Positions 1 through 9,429 of a DNA stretch of 64,000 nt are shown here, one piece after another. The notes beneath the pieces were generated by a model that was not told where the DNA came from, ran no database searches, and saw only the letters and a program-made list of their open reading frames with translations. The DNA comes from Chryseobacterium rhizoplanae (lineage in GTDB: Bacteria > Bacteroidota > Bacteroidia > Flavobacteriales > Weeksellaceae): assembly GCF_900182655.1 (NCBI RefSeq), contig NZ_FXTC01000005.1, positions 287,072 to 351,071 of the forward strand, read 5' to 3'. Numbering within the stretch: position 1 is the stretch's first letter; each line of letters begins with the position of its first letter. Both the position numbers and the translations under genes were made by a program.

Positions 1-729
1 AAGCAATTAGGTGTTATTGGTCTTGATGCCAATGGAAATGAAGTGGCAAAAACATATTATGTTGTCTATGCCAATGGAAACACAGGACACTCAACAAGTT
101 CAAGAATTCAGGTTGCAAATTCATCCAGTCTCATATATACTTATGAAGAAGCTCCAGGTGGTGGAATTGATAACAACTATAAAGATGTGTATCAGTTATA
201 TATCAATGAAGCTAACGAAAGCAACTTTCAGGGAAAGAATATTGTATTAAAAAATAGTGATCTGACGAGAGTTAAATCTTACAAATTTGAAGTAAGAGAA
301 AATGCACAATTGATAAACAATTCAACCTTCGCCCTATCTAGTGGTCTTGGATTTTATTATAATGTAACTGGAGGAAATGCCCAACCGATTAAACAAGGAG
401 ATATAATCCCAGCTACTACAGATCTGCTTAACCTATATTATGATACCCCTAACACTGCTGTTCTGGCAACAGGTAATACTGTAGCTCCTTCAAAAACAAT
501 AGTGGTTTATAATCCACAGATTACAAACTATATTGTCAGATTTGATCCGGCCTGGAAAAAAGCTGATATTGAAGTGTATGATATGAGTGGAAAACTGGTA
601 ATTTCTAAAAAAGCAGTGAATACTTCAACTGATTTTGTAATTGAATTAGATGGTAAAGTTAAAAATGCATACATAGTGAAAGTGGTTTCAGATAAAGGAG
701 AAGTTGTTAATACAAAAATCTTAAAATAA
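1..729 (+). CDS. Secreted protein, C-terminal part, with T9SS type A sorting domain (5'-truncated by window edge)
   Basis: The reading frame is open from base 1, so the gene starts upstream; about 242 residues are visible. The last ~75 residues (from about VRFDPAWKKADIEVYDMSGK to NTKILK) match the type A T9SS sorting domain: a short beta-sandwich with a D-x-S/T-G-K turn and a terminal basic K-I-L-K. Such domains route proteins through the type IX secretion system and are cleaved when the cargo is attached to the surface. The part before it is a beta-rich segment with many N, G, T and Y residues and no recognised catalytic motif, so the cargo function is unknown. The next gene follows 5 bp downstream and both end at the terminator at 1014, so they are probably co-transcribed. 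Confidence 0.8.
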   Translation, partial: KQLGVIGLDANGNEVAKTYYVVYANGNTGHSTSSRIQVANSSSLIYTYEEAPGGGIDNNYKDVYQLYINEANESNFQGKNIVLKNSDLTRVKSYKFEVRENAQLINNSTFALSSGLGFYYNVTGGNAQPIKQGDIIPATTDLLNLYYDTPNTAVLATGNTVAPSKTIVVYNPQITNYIVRFDPAWKKADIEVYDMSGKLVISKKAVNTSTDFVIELDGKVKNAYIVKVVSDKGEVVNTKILK

Positions 730-734
730 AATAT

Positions 735-998
735 ATGAAAATCATAAATAAGCTATTATCAATTTCCTTCCTTCTTTTCTCAGCTATATGGATTTATGCA
801 GAAGAAACAACCGTAGTAATGAAAGGTACAGGACCAGTTGGGCCAGGAGGAAATCCAAATGGCGGAGGAGGGGGTACAGGGCCTGTTGGACCTGGAGCTC
901 CTGCCTCACCGATTGATATGTATATATATGCGCTTGGTATCGTAGCAATTATATTTATTATTTACTTTACTAAAAGTACAGGACACCAAAAAGCATAA
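735..998 (+). CDS. Small membrane protein: signal peptide, Gly/Pro-rich linker, C-terminal TM
   Basis: 87 residues. Residues 1-23 look like a Sec signal peptide (K-rich start, hydrophobic core, cut after IYAE or nearby). Residues 30-57 form a low-complexity Gly/Pro linker with the unit GTGPVGPG twice. Residues 62-79 are a hydrophobic membrane span followed by a short basic tail. This layout is common for small proteins next to T9SS cargo genes in Chryseobacterium and is often auto-named signal peptidase, without catalytic support. The start is 5 bp after the stop of the preceding gene. Role unknown. Confidence 0.72.
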   Translation: MKIINKLLSISFLLFSAIWIYAEETTVVMKGTGPVGPGGNPNGGGGGTGPVGPGAPASPIDMYIYALGIVAIIFIIYFTKSTGHQKA

Positions 999-1013
999 AA
1001 TTTAATTAGATAC

Positions 1014-1044
1014 AAAACCTCTCTGTAATCAGAGAGGTTTTTTT
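1014..1044 (+). terminator. Intrinsic terminator of the first operon
   Basis: A perfect 12-bp stem (AAAACCTCTCTG / CAGAGAGGTTTT, loop TAAT) followed by a T run, 15 bp after the stop of the small membrane protein. Confidence 0.88.
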
Positions 1045-1222
1045 GTTTTGCCAATATAAATAGAACAGCTTCTCCCTGTCCGAGGTATTTTATCAGGTCA
1101 ATAAAATATAAAGTTTAAGAAGCGAAAAAGTGCTTAGAATCCAGCATTTTTTTTGATATCTGGTATTTTTAATGGCAGATATCATTTAATTGTTTATATT
1201 TGCTGAGCTTTTTTATGGAAAT

Positions 1223-1245
1223 AAAAAACCGGAGTTGGTCTCCGG
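1223..1245 (-). terminator. Intrinsic terminator on the minus strand
   Basis: On minus, CCGGAG, loop ACCAA, CTCCGG, then TTTTTTA. It lies 370 nt beyond the methyltransferase stop and about 280 nt after the promoter-like site at 1521-1561, so it may end a short separate transcript. The rest of 1045-1612 holds no convincing gene; an 11-codon minus ORF (MKFFRKLYDKH) is the only short frame noticed. Confidence 0.65.
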
Positions 1246-1520
1246 CTAACACACAAATAATGACAATAAAAAGTTGTATATCCAAATGTACAATCACACT
1301 GTGCTTATGTTGCCCTGCAGAAAATTAGTCCATGAAACAAAACTGCAGAAACAAAACCAGAGTGTTTAATTCAGGCAAAGTAATTATACTAATTGAATAG
1401 TTAGCTTAATGCTTGTCATACAATTTTCTGAAAAATTTCATAACTGTTAAAATGTGAAATATATTTCAAACATTGTCTATTGCAAACTTAAAGCATATAA
1501 GGCAGACTATAAACGAGATT

Positions 1521-1561
1521 CATATAGTTTTATATAGATTTAAATGTAAAATAATCACTAC
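1521..1561 (-). promoter_or_regulatory. Promoter-like site, 24-nt class (TAGTGATTAT box)
   Basis: Read on minus: TAGTGATTAT, then TTTACATT, then exactly 24 nt after the first box CTATATGAATC. The same layout recurs at 2471, 9325, 41401, 55593 and 62802. It lies just downstream of the methyltransferase and upstream of the terminator at 1223-1245. No good TAnnTTTG is present, so activity is uncertain. Confidence 0.4.
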
Positions 1562-1612
1562 ATGTATTTCAGGATTATGATGGAATCAGTATCCGTCATA
1601 TGTTAACTGCTC

Positions 1613-2380
1613 TTATACTGCTTCACTGATCTCAGCTGAGCATGATACCATCCTTTTTTTCAGAATTACAATAAGTTCATGACTTGTCTGAGGAAATAAC
1701 TTTGATATGATACGGCTAATATTCCAGAACCTGTTGTTTTTGGTCAGAAAATTTATTCCTCCGAAAGAATTATAGCCCAGTATCTCTTCCACGATAAAAT
1801 CCTGCTCAAATGCAGTGATATCTTTTTTACTAAATACTTTTGCCAGGCAGTAATCAGCACCTTTGCTTTTTCTGGTCTTGTATTTTTCAATGCCCAAAAA
1901 TTTAAATGCAAATATTCGTCTTAAAGACCATTTGCTTAAAACAGAAATCACAACCGTTCCTCCGGGTTTTAATACTCTGAACATTTCTTGTCTTGTTTTG
2001 GAAACATCATCAGTATAGGAGAAAGAGGTAAAAATACTGACAATAAGATCAAAATAATTATCATTAAGCTGACTCAAATTACTCATAGAACCTTCTATAT
2101 ATCCCACTTCCGGGTGCTGAGACCTGAGAAGCCGTATCATATGTTCAGAAATATCCAGACCTGTATATTTAATCTTTTTATTACTGGCGGTGCATAATTC
2201 ATATCCTAATCCTGTACCACATCCCAGATCAAGGATTTTATGATGATCACAGATAAAAGTTTTCAATAGTTTCTGAATAAATAAATTTTCTTCCTTGCTC
2301 CAATTATCGGCATACAGTGAATTGTAATCTTTTGCTATATTATTCCAGTATCTCCCGTCACTTCGCTTCATTTTGCTCAT
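1613..2380 (-). CDS. Class I SAM-dependent methyltransferase
   Basis: 255 residues. Motif I ILDLGCGTGLGYE (about residues 49-61) binds S-adenosylmethionine; the acidic end of strand 2 is in YTGLDIS (about 72-78); NYFDLIVSIFTSFSY is the motif IV/post-IV region; LKPGGTVVISVL (about 138-149) is the usual post-motif. This is a Methyltransf_11/25-like fold. The substrate cannot be read from sequence; a small molecule or quinone/lipid type is more likely than DNA because no NPPY-type motif exists. It is a monocistronic minus-strand gene with a promoter-like site at 2471-2514. Confidence 0.85.
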   Translation of the reverse strand: MSKMKRSDGRYWNNIAKDYNSLYADNWSKEENLFIQKLLKTFICDHHKILDLGCGTGLGYELCTASNKKIKYTGLDISEHMIRLLRSQHPEVGYIEGSMSNLSQLNDNYFDLIVSIFTSFSYTDDVSKTRQEMFRVLKPGGTVVISVLSKWSLRRIFAFKFLGIEKYKTRKSKGADYCLAKVFSKKDITAFEQDFIVEEILGYNSFGGINFLTKNNRFWNISRIISKLFPQTSHELIVILKKRMVSCSAEISEAV

Positions 2381-2470
2381 AAGTATTGATTTGTAATTAA
2401 CAGATTAATTGAAATCTATTTTATTAATAGAGTTGCAAAATTAAACTTTCACCTCTATACCTATCCTGAA

Positions 2471-2514
2471 ACTATTATAGTTTTATATAATGGCTTATAT
2501 AAAATAATCACTAC
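2471..2514 (-). promoter_or_regulatory. Promoter-like site of the methyltransferase, 24-nt class
   Basis: On minus: GTAGTGATTAT, TTTATAT, then 24 nt after the box CTATAATAGTTTC. It sits 91-134 nt before the methyltransferase start. The remaining DNA to 2878 is AT-rich with no gene seen. Confidence 0.45.
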
Positions 2515-2782
2515 CATGAAAAAACAGCATGAAAGCTTGCTAATTAGAACTATAGAACTTTTATACAATAAAAATTAACCGGTCTATAGAGATCATTAAA
2601 ATCAAAAATTTAAATAATCTATTCATAGAACCTATTGTTGCTTTGGTCTCTTAATATGATATTTATCTTAATAGCATTTTTTATTGATTAATTTCTTTAT
2701 CTTAATGTTAATGAAACTACATAACAAATTTAAAAGCTTACTTTGAAATATATTCACTTTTTCACATCGTATTAATACCAAT

Positions 2783-2810
2783 AAACCATAGTTATACAAC
2801 TATATGGTTT
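2783..2810 (-). terminator. Possible terminator of the IgGFc/T9SS type B protein gene
   Basis: Inverted repeat AAACCATA...TATGGTTT with a 2-nt bulge, about 70 nt after the stop of the 2879-6625 gene. The T tract on minus is poor, so this is a weak call. Confidence 0.3.
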
Positions 2811-2878
2811 AAAAAATAGTATATTCTGAGCAATATAAAAGCTTTAGAAGTTGAAATCAAAATTACAAATATGCTTGA

Positions 2879-5800
2879 TCAATTATTATTTCTATTCTGC
2901 AGTAGTATCCATCCTGATTTGGTGACAGGCTTTCCGTTGATACGGTCATCCCATGAAACAGTATACCAATAGGAAGCAGTGGGAATAGACCCACCTAAAT
3001 ATTTTCCGTCCCAGATGAAATTACTTTCTGTGCCCTTAAACATTTGCCTTCCATACCTATCAACAATAACGGCTGAGAAGTTTTTGAGTTTTGCGATTCC
3101 TGCAAAACTGATCACATCATTAATCCCGTCTCCGTTAGGGGTAAAAGCATTAGGTAAGAAAAACGTATAATACTGTACTGAGGTATCACAAAGAATCCCC
3201 ATATTTCTTATTCTGATTGTGTATTCTGTATTTTTATTGACATTATAAAATATATCTGAACTTTGCCATAACACTCCATCATCAATAGAAAATTCTAAAG
3301 GAAGATTTTCATGGTTTTTGACAAAAATCTTCAAAGCATCATTTTCGTATATGACCTCAAGAATCTCCGGAACATGGATATAGGCAACATCAGACGAATA
3401 TGATTTTGAGCAAACTCCATTGCTGATGATAACAGTATAGGTTCCTGCCTGAGTAACTGAAATCGTTCTTGTTGTTTCTCCAGTGCTCCAGTGATAAGTA
3501 TAATTGGGACCATTACCGGCATCAAGTACTCCTTTCTGCCCCTGACAGATTTCGATATCCCGAAGAAGGGACGTTATGGCTGGAACGACAGTAATTGTAA
3601 TATCTGCCTGAGCAGAACATCCATTCTGTCCTACTCCTTCAACATGATATGTTGTGGTAACATCAGGGGAAACAATCTGTGTATTGCCATTTCCTGATAA
3701 TCCTGTCCATATGTAGGTCTGTGCTCCGGAAGCAGTCAAAGTAACAGAATACCCTTTACAAATTGTCAGCTGCTGAGCTGTTATAACTACCGGAGGAGGA
3801 ACAGTATCTTCTAAAACGGTGACTGAACCCATCTTTACACATCCCATAGGTGTTGAACTGCTGATGCTTAATGTGTAAACACCACCTTTGTTAACTAAAG
3901 GGGTTAAAGTATTCTCTCCTGAAACAATATTTCCACCAGAGCCTGCTGTCCAAAAAAAAGCTGCACCGGGTTGGTATACAGACCCTGTTGCATCTAACGT
4001 GATGCTTGTTTCATTACATGTAATAGTCTTTGTGGGTGGAGCTATATTAACAACAATCAAAGAATCCATCTTCACTGTTACCGCATGCTGGTATTGACAT
4101 CCTAAAGCAGTAGTAAGTGTTACTGTATAGGTTCCTGGTGTTGTCACAGTAAGGGTATTTCCGGTAGTACCGTTAGACCAAAGGAAGTTATTTCCTGTTC
4201 CGTCCGCATTAGCCGTTAATACCGTAGAATCCCCTTCACAGAATACAAGATTTCCTGCAATCTGCAAGTTCGGATCCTCATCTTTAACAATGGTAGCGGC
4301 AACAGCATCACTCTTACAAGATCCGTTATCATTCACCAGCGTATATACCCCTGCTGCATGCACAGTTATGGATTGTGTCATCTCTCCGGTCGACCAGATG
4401 TTTCCTACAGGCAAACTGGAGGTGAGTACAACAGGAATATCATGACAAATCACTGAAGAGGAAACATTGATAACAGGCTCAGGTTTTGTATTGACAATTA
4501 GCTGCAACTCTGCTATACTATAACAGAAACCATAGGATACGCGAACATATATTGTAATATTTCCCGAGGAATAAGCAGTAGGATTTGATAACGTATTGGT
4601 ATTTCCGGCATTAGCATCAGTCAGATTTTGATAATATGAAAAACTGACACCCGGCTCTGAAGAAATAACCGTTTCAGCATCTTTTAAATTAAATACTGCT
4701 GTATTCGTAACTGAACAGTTGCTAAGTGATGTATTTTGAACATTGGGTGTTTTTGAAATATTGATATGAAGACTAACCTGTTCACAATCCGGAAATTCCG
4801 GATCATTCCCGCAAAATTTATATACAATAGTGTCAGTTCCGACATATCCTGAAACAGGTGTGTAAGTAATTTTTCCTGTTGTGGAATCCACAATTGCTGT
4901 GCCATGGGAAGGTGGTGTAATGATCACAACACTTCCGGGAACCACAGTTTGTGAAGATTGTGAAAACTGGGGAACAATATTGAGATGATCCCCGCAGATA
5001 GAATCATTCTTCGTAGTTTCCTTCAAACAGCTGTTAATCTTGTAAACAGGAGTAAATTTAGGCTCACATGAGCCGGCAGTTATTCTTACCGTATAATTAC
5101 CTCCCTGAGCAGGCGAATATGTGTTAGTGGCAGCTCCTGAAATACTGCTTCCGTTACGATACCACTGGTAGGTATCATAGCTATCATCAACCTCAAGAGT
5201 AATACTGGGTGCACATTCACCGGATTTTTTCATAATAACAGGTATTGAAGAAAAACCTGCAAAATATCCCCCATATCCAGCATTGCTATAACCTCCGTTA
5301 ATTCCAGCCGTAACCGCTTTATCTGAAGTAATAGTTGTGTTTCCTGTAATATTCTGTATTGAATAAGTCACCCAGTCATTATTTCCCTGAAGAGGATATG
5401 GTCCCTGAACAGATGTTGGACTAGCACCGTTAACCGTAATATGGGCACCAGTTTGTGTAAGAATATTCATCCTTACAGATATGGATGAGATATTGGGCAT
5501 TTCATTAATCTTCCCGATTTCATCAATTTTTCTTGGCAGGAAGCAGTTTAAAGGAGGAATAAGGTTATACCCACCAGTATAACCTCCGGATCCTACTCCT
5601 ACCAGTTGATAGAGATAGACGTTTTTGGAAGTTTTGACATACATATTAGAATGTCCGTTCCCCTGATTAATATACGCATTAGCCAGAATTCTATAATATT
5701 GTCCCGCGTTAATTGTTGCAATAGGCACAGTGCCATTATTAAGGTAAATCTGTGTATTATTTTCAGTGGCAATAATAATTCCCCCGTCCACATTGTAAGG

Positions 5801-6625
5801 ACTTGTAGAAACACTTTTAATCATTGCAAACTCGTTTCCAAGACGTGAAACTGGAATAGACTGGTCCATAATCAGATCAGAACCATCATTTGCTGTAGTG
5901 GCAAAAAATCCATTGGAATTACCATTGGTAACGGATATGGGCTTATCAGCACTAATTTTTGCGCCAATAAATCCTTCTCTGTTAGCGGTTATATTAGTTA
6001 TACCTGCAAGAGTATACGACTGTCCTTTGTTTAATGTTACCGTTAGCACACTAGGGGTTGAAGCGATATTCAAAAAACTGATTGCCGGATTATATCCTGA
6101 AATATTCACGGTCGTATTATCTTCTGTCGCCAGAATTCCTGCTGTAAAATTATAGTTATTGGAACTCGCGGTTACAGGAGCAACAGCAGCAAAAAATTCA
6201 GTTCCTATTCCTGCCCGTCCTTTAGAGGTGATAATCTCAGCGTGAGCACCTGTAGCAATTCGCATCGTTAGGAAATAAGGCTTTTCCCCAACAGTATATA
6301 TTCCCTTATTAGATTTTGAAGCTGCTTCAGAAGTTCCAGTCAATTTTATGTAATTAGGTTCTACGATAAAAGTTGCAGGAGAACCTTTACTGATAGTAAC
6401 ACTTCCAATCTGATTATTATTGCTATAAATTTTAACTGTAAATGGTGTAAATGAATCTGTTGAAAAATAGAGTCCGTGATTATATGAACTTCCCATACTG
6501 TCAAAGTAAGGAGCCACCCAATGTTCTGTATCTCTTTGTCCGAAAATTTCTGCCAGTGAAAAAAATAGGAAAAGAAAAAGTAATGTCTTTTTTACTTTAG
6601 ACAAAAATGCATTAGATATTATCAT
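2879..6625 (-). CDS. Large T9SS-exported surface protein: IgGFc-binding-like N terminus, Ig-like repeats, type B sorting domain
   Basis: 1248 residues. Residues 1-30 are a signal peptide ending near LAEIFGQ. Residues ~35-480 match the IgGFc_binding N-terminal domain seen in adhesins of this phylum (segments such as EKPYFLTMRIATGAHAEI and GIGTEFFAA). The middle holds a cadherin-like segment (PPSHGTAIVDSTTGKITYTP) and at least five Ig/PKD-like modules with W-S-T/N-G-x-T signatures. The last ~90 residues are a type B T9SS sorting domain (CHU_C type: FTPNGDGINDV, IVDRYGRQMF, W-D-G-K). Such proteins are surface adhesins or gliding-related factors. A weak 24-nt-class site lies 60-100 nt upstream. 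Ligand unknown. Confidence 0.85.
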   Translation of the reverse strand: MIISNAFLSKVKKTLLFLFLFFSLAEIFGQRDTEHWVAPYFDSMGSSYNHGLYFSTDSFTPFTVKIYSNNNQIGSVTISKGSPATFIVEPNYIKLTGTSEAASKSNKGIYTVGEKPYFLTMRIATGAHAEIITSKGRAGIGTEFFAAVAPVTASSNNYNFTAGILATEDNTTVNISGYNPAISFLNIASTPSVLTVTLNKGQSYTLAGITNITANREGFIGAKISADKPISVTNGNSNGFFATTANDGSDLIMDQSIPVSRLGNEFAMIKSVSTSPYNVDGGIIIATENNTQIYLNNGTVPIATINAGQYYRILANAYINQGNGHSNMYVKTSKNVYLYQLVGVGSGGYTGGYNLIPPLNCFLPRKIDEIGKINEMPNISSISVRMNILTQTGAHITVNGASPTSVQGPYPLQGNNDWVTYSIQNITGNTTITSDKAVTAGINGGYSNAGYGGYFAGFSSIPVIMKKSGECAPSITLEVDDSYDTYQWYRNGSSISGAATNTYSPAQGGNYTVRITAGSCEPKFTPVYKINSCLKETTKNDSICGDHLNIVPQFSQSSQTVVPGSVVIITPPSHGTAIVDSTTGKITYTPVSGYVGTDTIVYKFCGNDPEFPDCEQVSLHINISKTPNVQNTSLSNCSVTNTAVFNLKDAETVISSEPGVSFSYYQNLTDANAGNTNTLSNPTAYSSGNITIYVRVSYGFCYSIAELQLIVNTKPEPVINVSSSVICHDIPVVLTSSLPVGNIWSTGEMTQSITVHAAGVYTLVNDNGSCKSDAVAATIVKDEDPNLQIAGNLVFCEGDSTVLTANADGTGNNFLWSNGTTGNTLTVTTPGTYTVTLTTALGCQYQHAVTVKMDSLIVVNIAPPTKTITCNETSITLDATGSVYQPGAAFFWTAGSGGNIVSGENTLTPLVNKGGVYTLSISSSTPMGCVKMGSVTVLEDTVPPPVVITAQQLTICKGYSVTLTASGAQTYIWTGLSGNGNTQIVSPDVTTTYHVEGVGQNGCSAQADITITVVPAITSLLRDIEICQGQKGVLDAGNGPNYTYHWSTGETTRTISVTQAGTYTVIISNGVCSKSYSSDVAYIHVPEILEVIYENDALKIFVKNHENLPLEFSIDDGVLWQSSDIFYNVNKNTEYTIRIRNMGILCDTSVQYYTFFLPNAFTPNGDGINDVISFAGIAKLKNFSAVIVDRYGRQMFKGTESNFIWDGKYLGGSIPTASYWYTVSWDDRINGKPVTKSGWILLQNRNNN

Positions 6626-6799
6626 ATCTTGAAAGATAAATTCAAAAATGCAAACTTAGGAACTAAATTATTGTAATAAAAAAAGTCAGCTATAGTATTA
6701 TATGGGTTTAATTATAGAATATTATCGATTAGTATGATCATAAAAAGACTAGGATAGATAAATCTATTGTTCACAATATTAATTCTAAGTTAGATATTT

Positions 6800-6920
6800 T
6801 AAAAGATGTCTTGCCTGCTATATGATATGAAAGAAATAGTATAAATTCTATGTCTTCCTGTGTTAAAGTAAAAGATAATGAGTTTATCAAGCAAACAGTA
6901 TTAAGCACATGTTTCTATGA
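6800..6920 (-). pseudogene. Fragment of a family 2 glycosyltransferase
   Basis: On minus, two frames read LLDKLIIFYFNT and then EDIEFILFLSYHIAGKT. This matches LLEKMHYLFTSYSMQGDVEFLLSLSYYLE of the glycosyltransferase at 9430-10155, and the DNA is visibly alike (GTCTTCCTG / GTCTCCCTG, TCAAGCAAAC). A frameshift separates the parts and nothing else of the gene remains. It is most likely a relic of a third paralogue. Confidence 0.45.
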
Positions 6921-7079
6921 TTCTTATTTATTGTTAAGAGGCCGTCTGCTTCTGAAGAACCTCGATATATATGTCACATAATAGCTAATGCCTTTCCAAT
7001 TGCAGGGTTAGCTCAATAGTCCCATATGATTATCCTTGTAGTTTAATTGAGATAACACTGATAGACTAGGTAAACTAAA

Positions 7080-8297
7080 TTATTCACTGATACAGCGTAT
7101 TGAGAAGCCATCTCCACGAGTGTAAGCAGTGGCATTTACTGCACTAATACCAAAATTTAAGGCATATGCACTGGTGCTACTCTCAGTACTACTCCAATAA
7201 TATCCAAAACGAGCTCGATTCTGTAATGATCCTGAAGCCTCATTACGGTATCCGCTAACAGGAAGAGTTAAAGTATTCCCATTATTATTAAATACAATAG
7301 CTGCAGTGAAATTAGTTGGACCATTTGTTGGTGTGGTAGCCCATGTTCCTATAGTACTACTAGTACTTGCGCTGTTAAACTGTACCCATTCATTTCTGGT
7401 AGGAAGCCTAAAGCCTGATGGGCAGGGATCGTTTACTGTTTTTAATGGATTGGTTTCTGTACCACTATTCCATGCTTTATCAGCTGCTCCTTCTGTACTC
7501 CATCCGGCGATGGCCACATCAGGAGTATAAGGCGTAGCCACCGCATTCCTTTTCCCCCATTGAAAATAATCTCCCATAATAGCTTGGGAAGGCACATCAG
7601 GATCCTGCGTAGGGTTTGCACCCAAATTTCTTGACATTATCTGACGGATTTGACCGTTAATGGAGACATTTACTACATCATCAAACTTGGTTTTCGGTTG
7701 TACTTGAAGACTAAAACTGCAGTCTTTACCCGCAATATTGATGTTAAAGATAGCTGTGCCTGTAGTAAGAGGTATTCCAGTAATGTTAAATACTAAGAAA
7801 CCACCGCCAACACTAAGATTTCCTTGATAAAGGGTTGCGTTAAGATTTGTAATACCCATAGAAGGAACACTCAAAGCAGGATAGACTCCTCCGTTTCCAC
7901 CATTATAAGGCACAATAACACTGACCCCAGAAGCTGGCCGTGTGGCTTCCAAAATACCTATATTGGTAGAAGAAGAACATAACAACTGTGATAAAGCTGC
8001 TGTAGCGCTACCCCTGGAGATTATCCTTACCCATCGGTTACTTGCTGCGTCAAAATAATAGAAACCTTTGGAATCTATCCCTTCTACCTGGCCAGTACGC
8101 CTTTCAGGATCAGGGGGGGCGGTAACATATACCAAAATGGCATCTTTGGCATTGGAATATACACCCTTTAATTCTGCTGTTTGAAGAAAATTACCCGTCA
8201 GACGAGGGATTATAAGCCCTTCTGAAGCATCTATAAAGGTTTGTCCATAGAATAAGCTACCAAAAAAAATCGTTGGTAATAAATATATTTTTCTCAT
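7080..8297 (-). CDS. Secreted FISUMP-domain (Fib_succ_major) surface protein
   Basis: 405 residues. The signal peptide covers residues 1-19 (MRKIYLLPTIFFGSLFYGQ). Next comes the Bacteroidota surface N-terminal motif GLIIPRLTG...DAILVYVT and a Y-Y-F-D/N-x-A-x-N-R-W-V block. The last ~190 residues carry the Fibrobacter succinogenes major paralogous domain: RQIMSRNLGAN, DYFQWGK, NDPCPSGFRLPTRNEW, GYYWSST and a terminal FSIRCI. These proteins are exported and surface-linked; function unproved. The gene stands alone and has a strong fixed-spacing promoter at 8521-8593, giving a leader of about 215 nt. Decayed starts at 16940 and 53279 resemble its signal peptide. Confidence 0.83.
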   Translation of the reverse strand: MRKIYLLPTIFFGSLFYGQTFIDASEGLIIPRLTGNFLQTAELKGVYSNAKDAILVYVTAPPDPERRTGQVEGIDSKGFYYFDAASNRWVRIISRGSATAALSQLLCSSSTNIGILEATRPASGVSVIVPYNGGNGGVYPALSVPSMGITNLNATLYQGNLSVGGGFLVFNITGIPLTTGTAIFNINIAGKDCSFSLQVQPKTKFDDVVNVSINGQIRQIMSRNLGANPTQDPDVPSQAIMGDYFQWGKRNAVATPYTPDVAIAGWSTEGAADKAWNSGTETNPLKTVNDPCPSGFRLPTRNEWVQFNSASTSSTIGTWATTPTNGPTNFTAAIVFNNNGNTLTLPVSGYRNEASGSLQNRARFGYYWSSTESSTSAYALNFGISAVNATAYTRGDGFSIRCISE

Positions 8298-8520
8298 GTT
8301 TTTAATATTTGATAGTTAGTTTTCATTTGGCTCAATTAGTATAATCTGTTTTATTCTTCTATAGATAAGATTCAATAAATCATTAAAAACGCATTTTGAC
8401 AATAGTTAGGATCAGAAATTTAGACGTTAATTTCATATGACGATCTTATAAGCTCTGAAAATTTTGTGTTAGTTATTAATTCTGAGATGAATTCCTTTAT
8501 CTCTTTAAGAAAAATTAAAA

Positions 8521-8593
8521 CAAATGTAATTTTTTAATTTATAATACACCAACTACAACATATCGGATTATCACTAATATTATGTAGTTTTTT
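8521..8593 (-). promoter_or_regulatory. Fixed-spacing promoter (38-nt class) of the FISUMP gene
   Basis: On minus: AAAAAACTA (8593-8585), 8 nt, TAGTGATAAT (8576-8567), 38 nt, TACATTTG (8528-8521). All elements and spacings fit the window-wide pattern exactly. The -7 box TAnnTTTG is the Bacteroidota consensus; the upstream pair has dyad symmetry ACTA-N8-TAGT. Confidence 0.75.
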
Positions 8594-9324
8594 TACGACA
8601 ACTTAAACATATGACTGTTAGCATTCTACAAATAACTAAACAGTACTGTAAGGTAAATTCAGAACAAGACACTACCGCACGTACGGATATTCTGTACGTT
8701 GTATTTCAGAATAGATCCTATTCATTTAATTCGTTAGTCTCTCTATTAAGCGGAATTTATTTGACTATTTAGGCCAAATTTAACATTTGTTAATATAATG
8801 TTAAATTTGTTTTATAGCTTTTAAAATTTTATCAAAGTAATAAGCATTAATACATTATTAAAATAAGTTTGTGAGTTTGGTTTAAATCTGTGCGGCAGAG
8901 CAATTTGCCGCACTTTTGAAAAAAATAAAACTGATCATGAGCATCAAACAAAAACTATTATATGAGTAACAATGACCATACACTGTTACAGCGTATATTC
9001 TAATTGACACATGAAAAACAAGAGTCAATATCACTGGATTTACACCTTTATATCTTAAAGATATTTTCTATCTGCTTCTTAAACTGTAACATATCTCTTA
9101 TTAATACATCCTTACTTTTTTGTTTATTTCATGCTGAATATGCCAGGGGTCAACTTTACATCCCACAAATAATTGATAACAATAATTAGAATGGCTTTAA
9201 TTAATAATTTTTTTCTTCATAATTCGTAAATGCAACATTTTTATTCTATTTATTAGTCTGATTTATAACAAAGAATTACTCATGTGCAAACTTATTTCAA
9301 TTTTTTCCTTTAATGTTAGAAATT
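8594..9324. other. Gene-free AT-rich stretch with one conserved hairpin
   Basis: No credible coding sequence. It contains the hairpin at 8890-8913 and a short palindrome with ACGTAC...GTACGT arms near 8680-8700. A 61-codon TTG-initiated frame at 9004-9189 has no supporting signal. Confidence 0.55.
8890..8913 (+). repeat. GTGCGGCA hairpin (repeat family member)
   Basis: GTGCGGCA...TGCCGCAC stem followed by TTTTG. Five more copies with the same stem pattern occur at 13544, 16868, 53160, 53574 and 54600; this one is in the opposite orientation judged by the preceding GGTTTAAA segment. Confidence 0.6.
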
Positions 9325-9365
9325 CATGTGGTTTTATATAAGTCAATATGTAAAACAATCATTAT
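9325..9365 (-). promoter_or_regulatory. Weak promoter-like site, 24-nt class
   Basis: On minus: TAATGATTGT, TTTACAT, then 24 nt after the box CCACATGAATTTC. It lies 65 nt after the glycosyltransferase stop. No gene follows closely, so it may be a relic. Confidence 0.3.
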
Positions 9366-9429
9366 ACTTTTAAACTATTTGGCTAATGTTTTAAGGGTTT
9401 GCAGGTTGCCGAGCCAATTTAAAAACCTT

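Noticed and set aside
9004..9189. 61-codon TTG-initiated plus-strand frame
   Set aside because: No ATG, no promoter box, low-complexity hydrophobic text and no homology impression; typical chance frame in AT-rich DNA.
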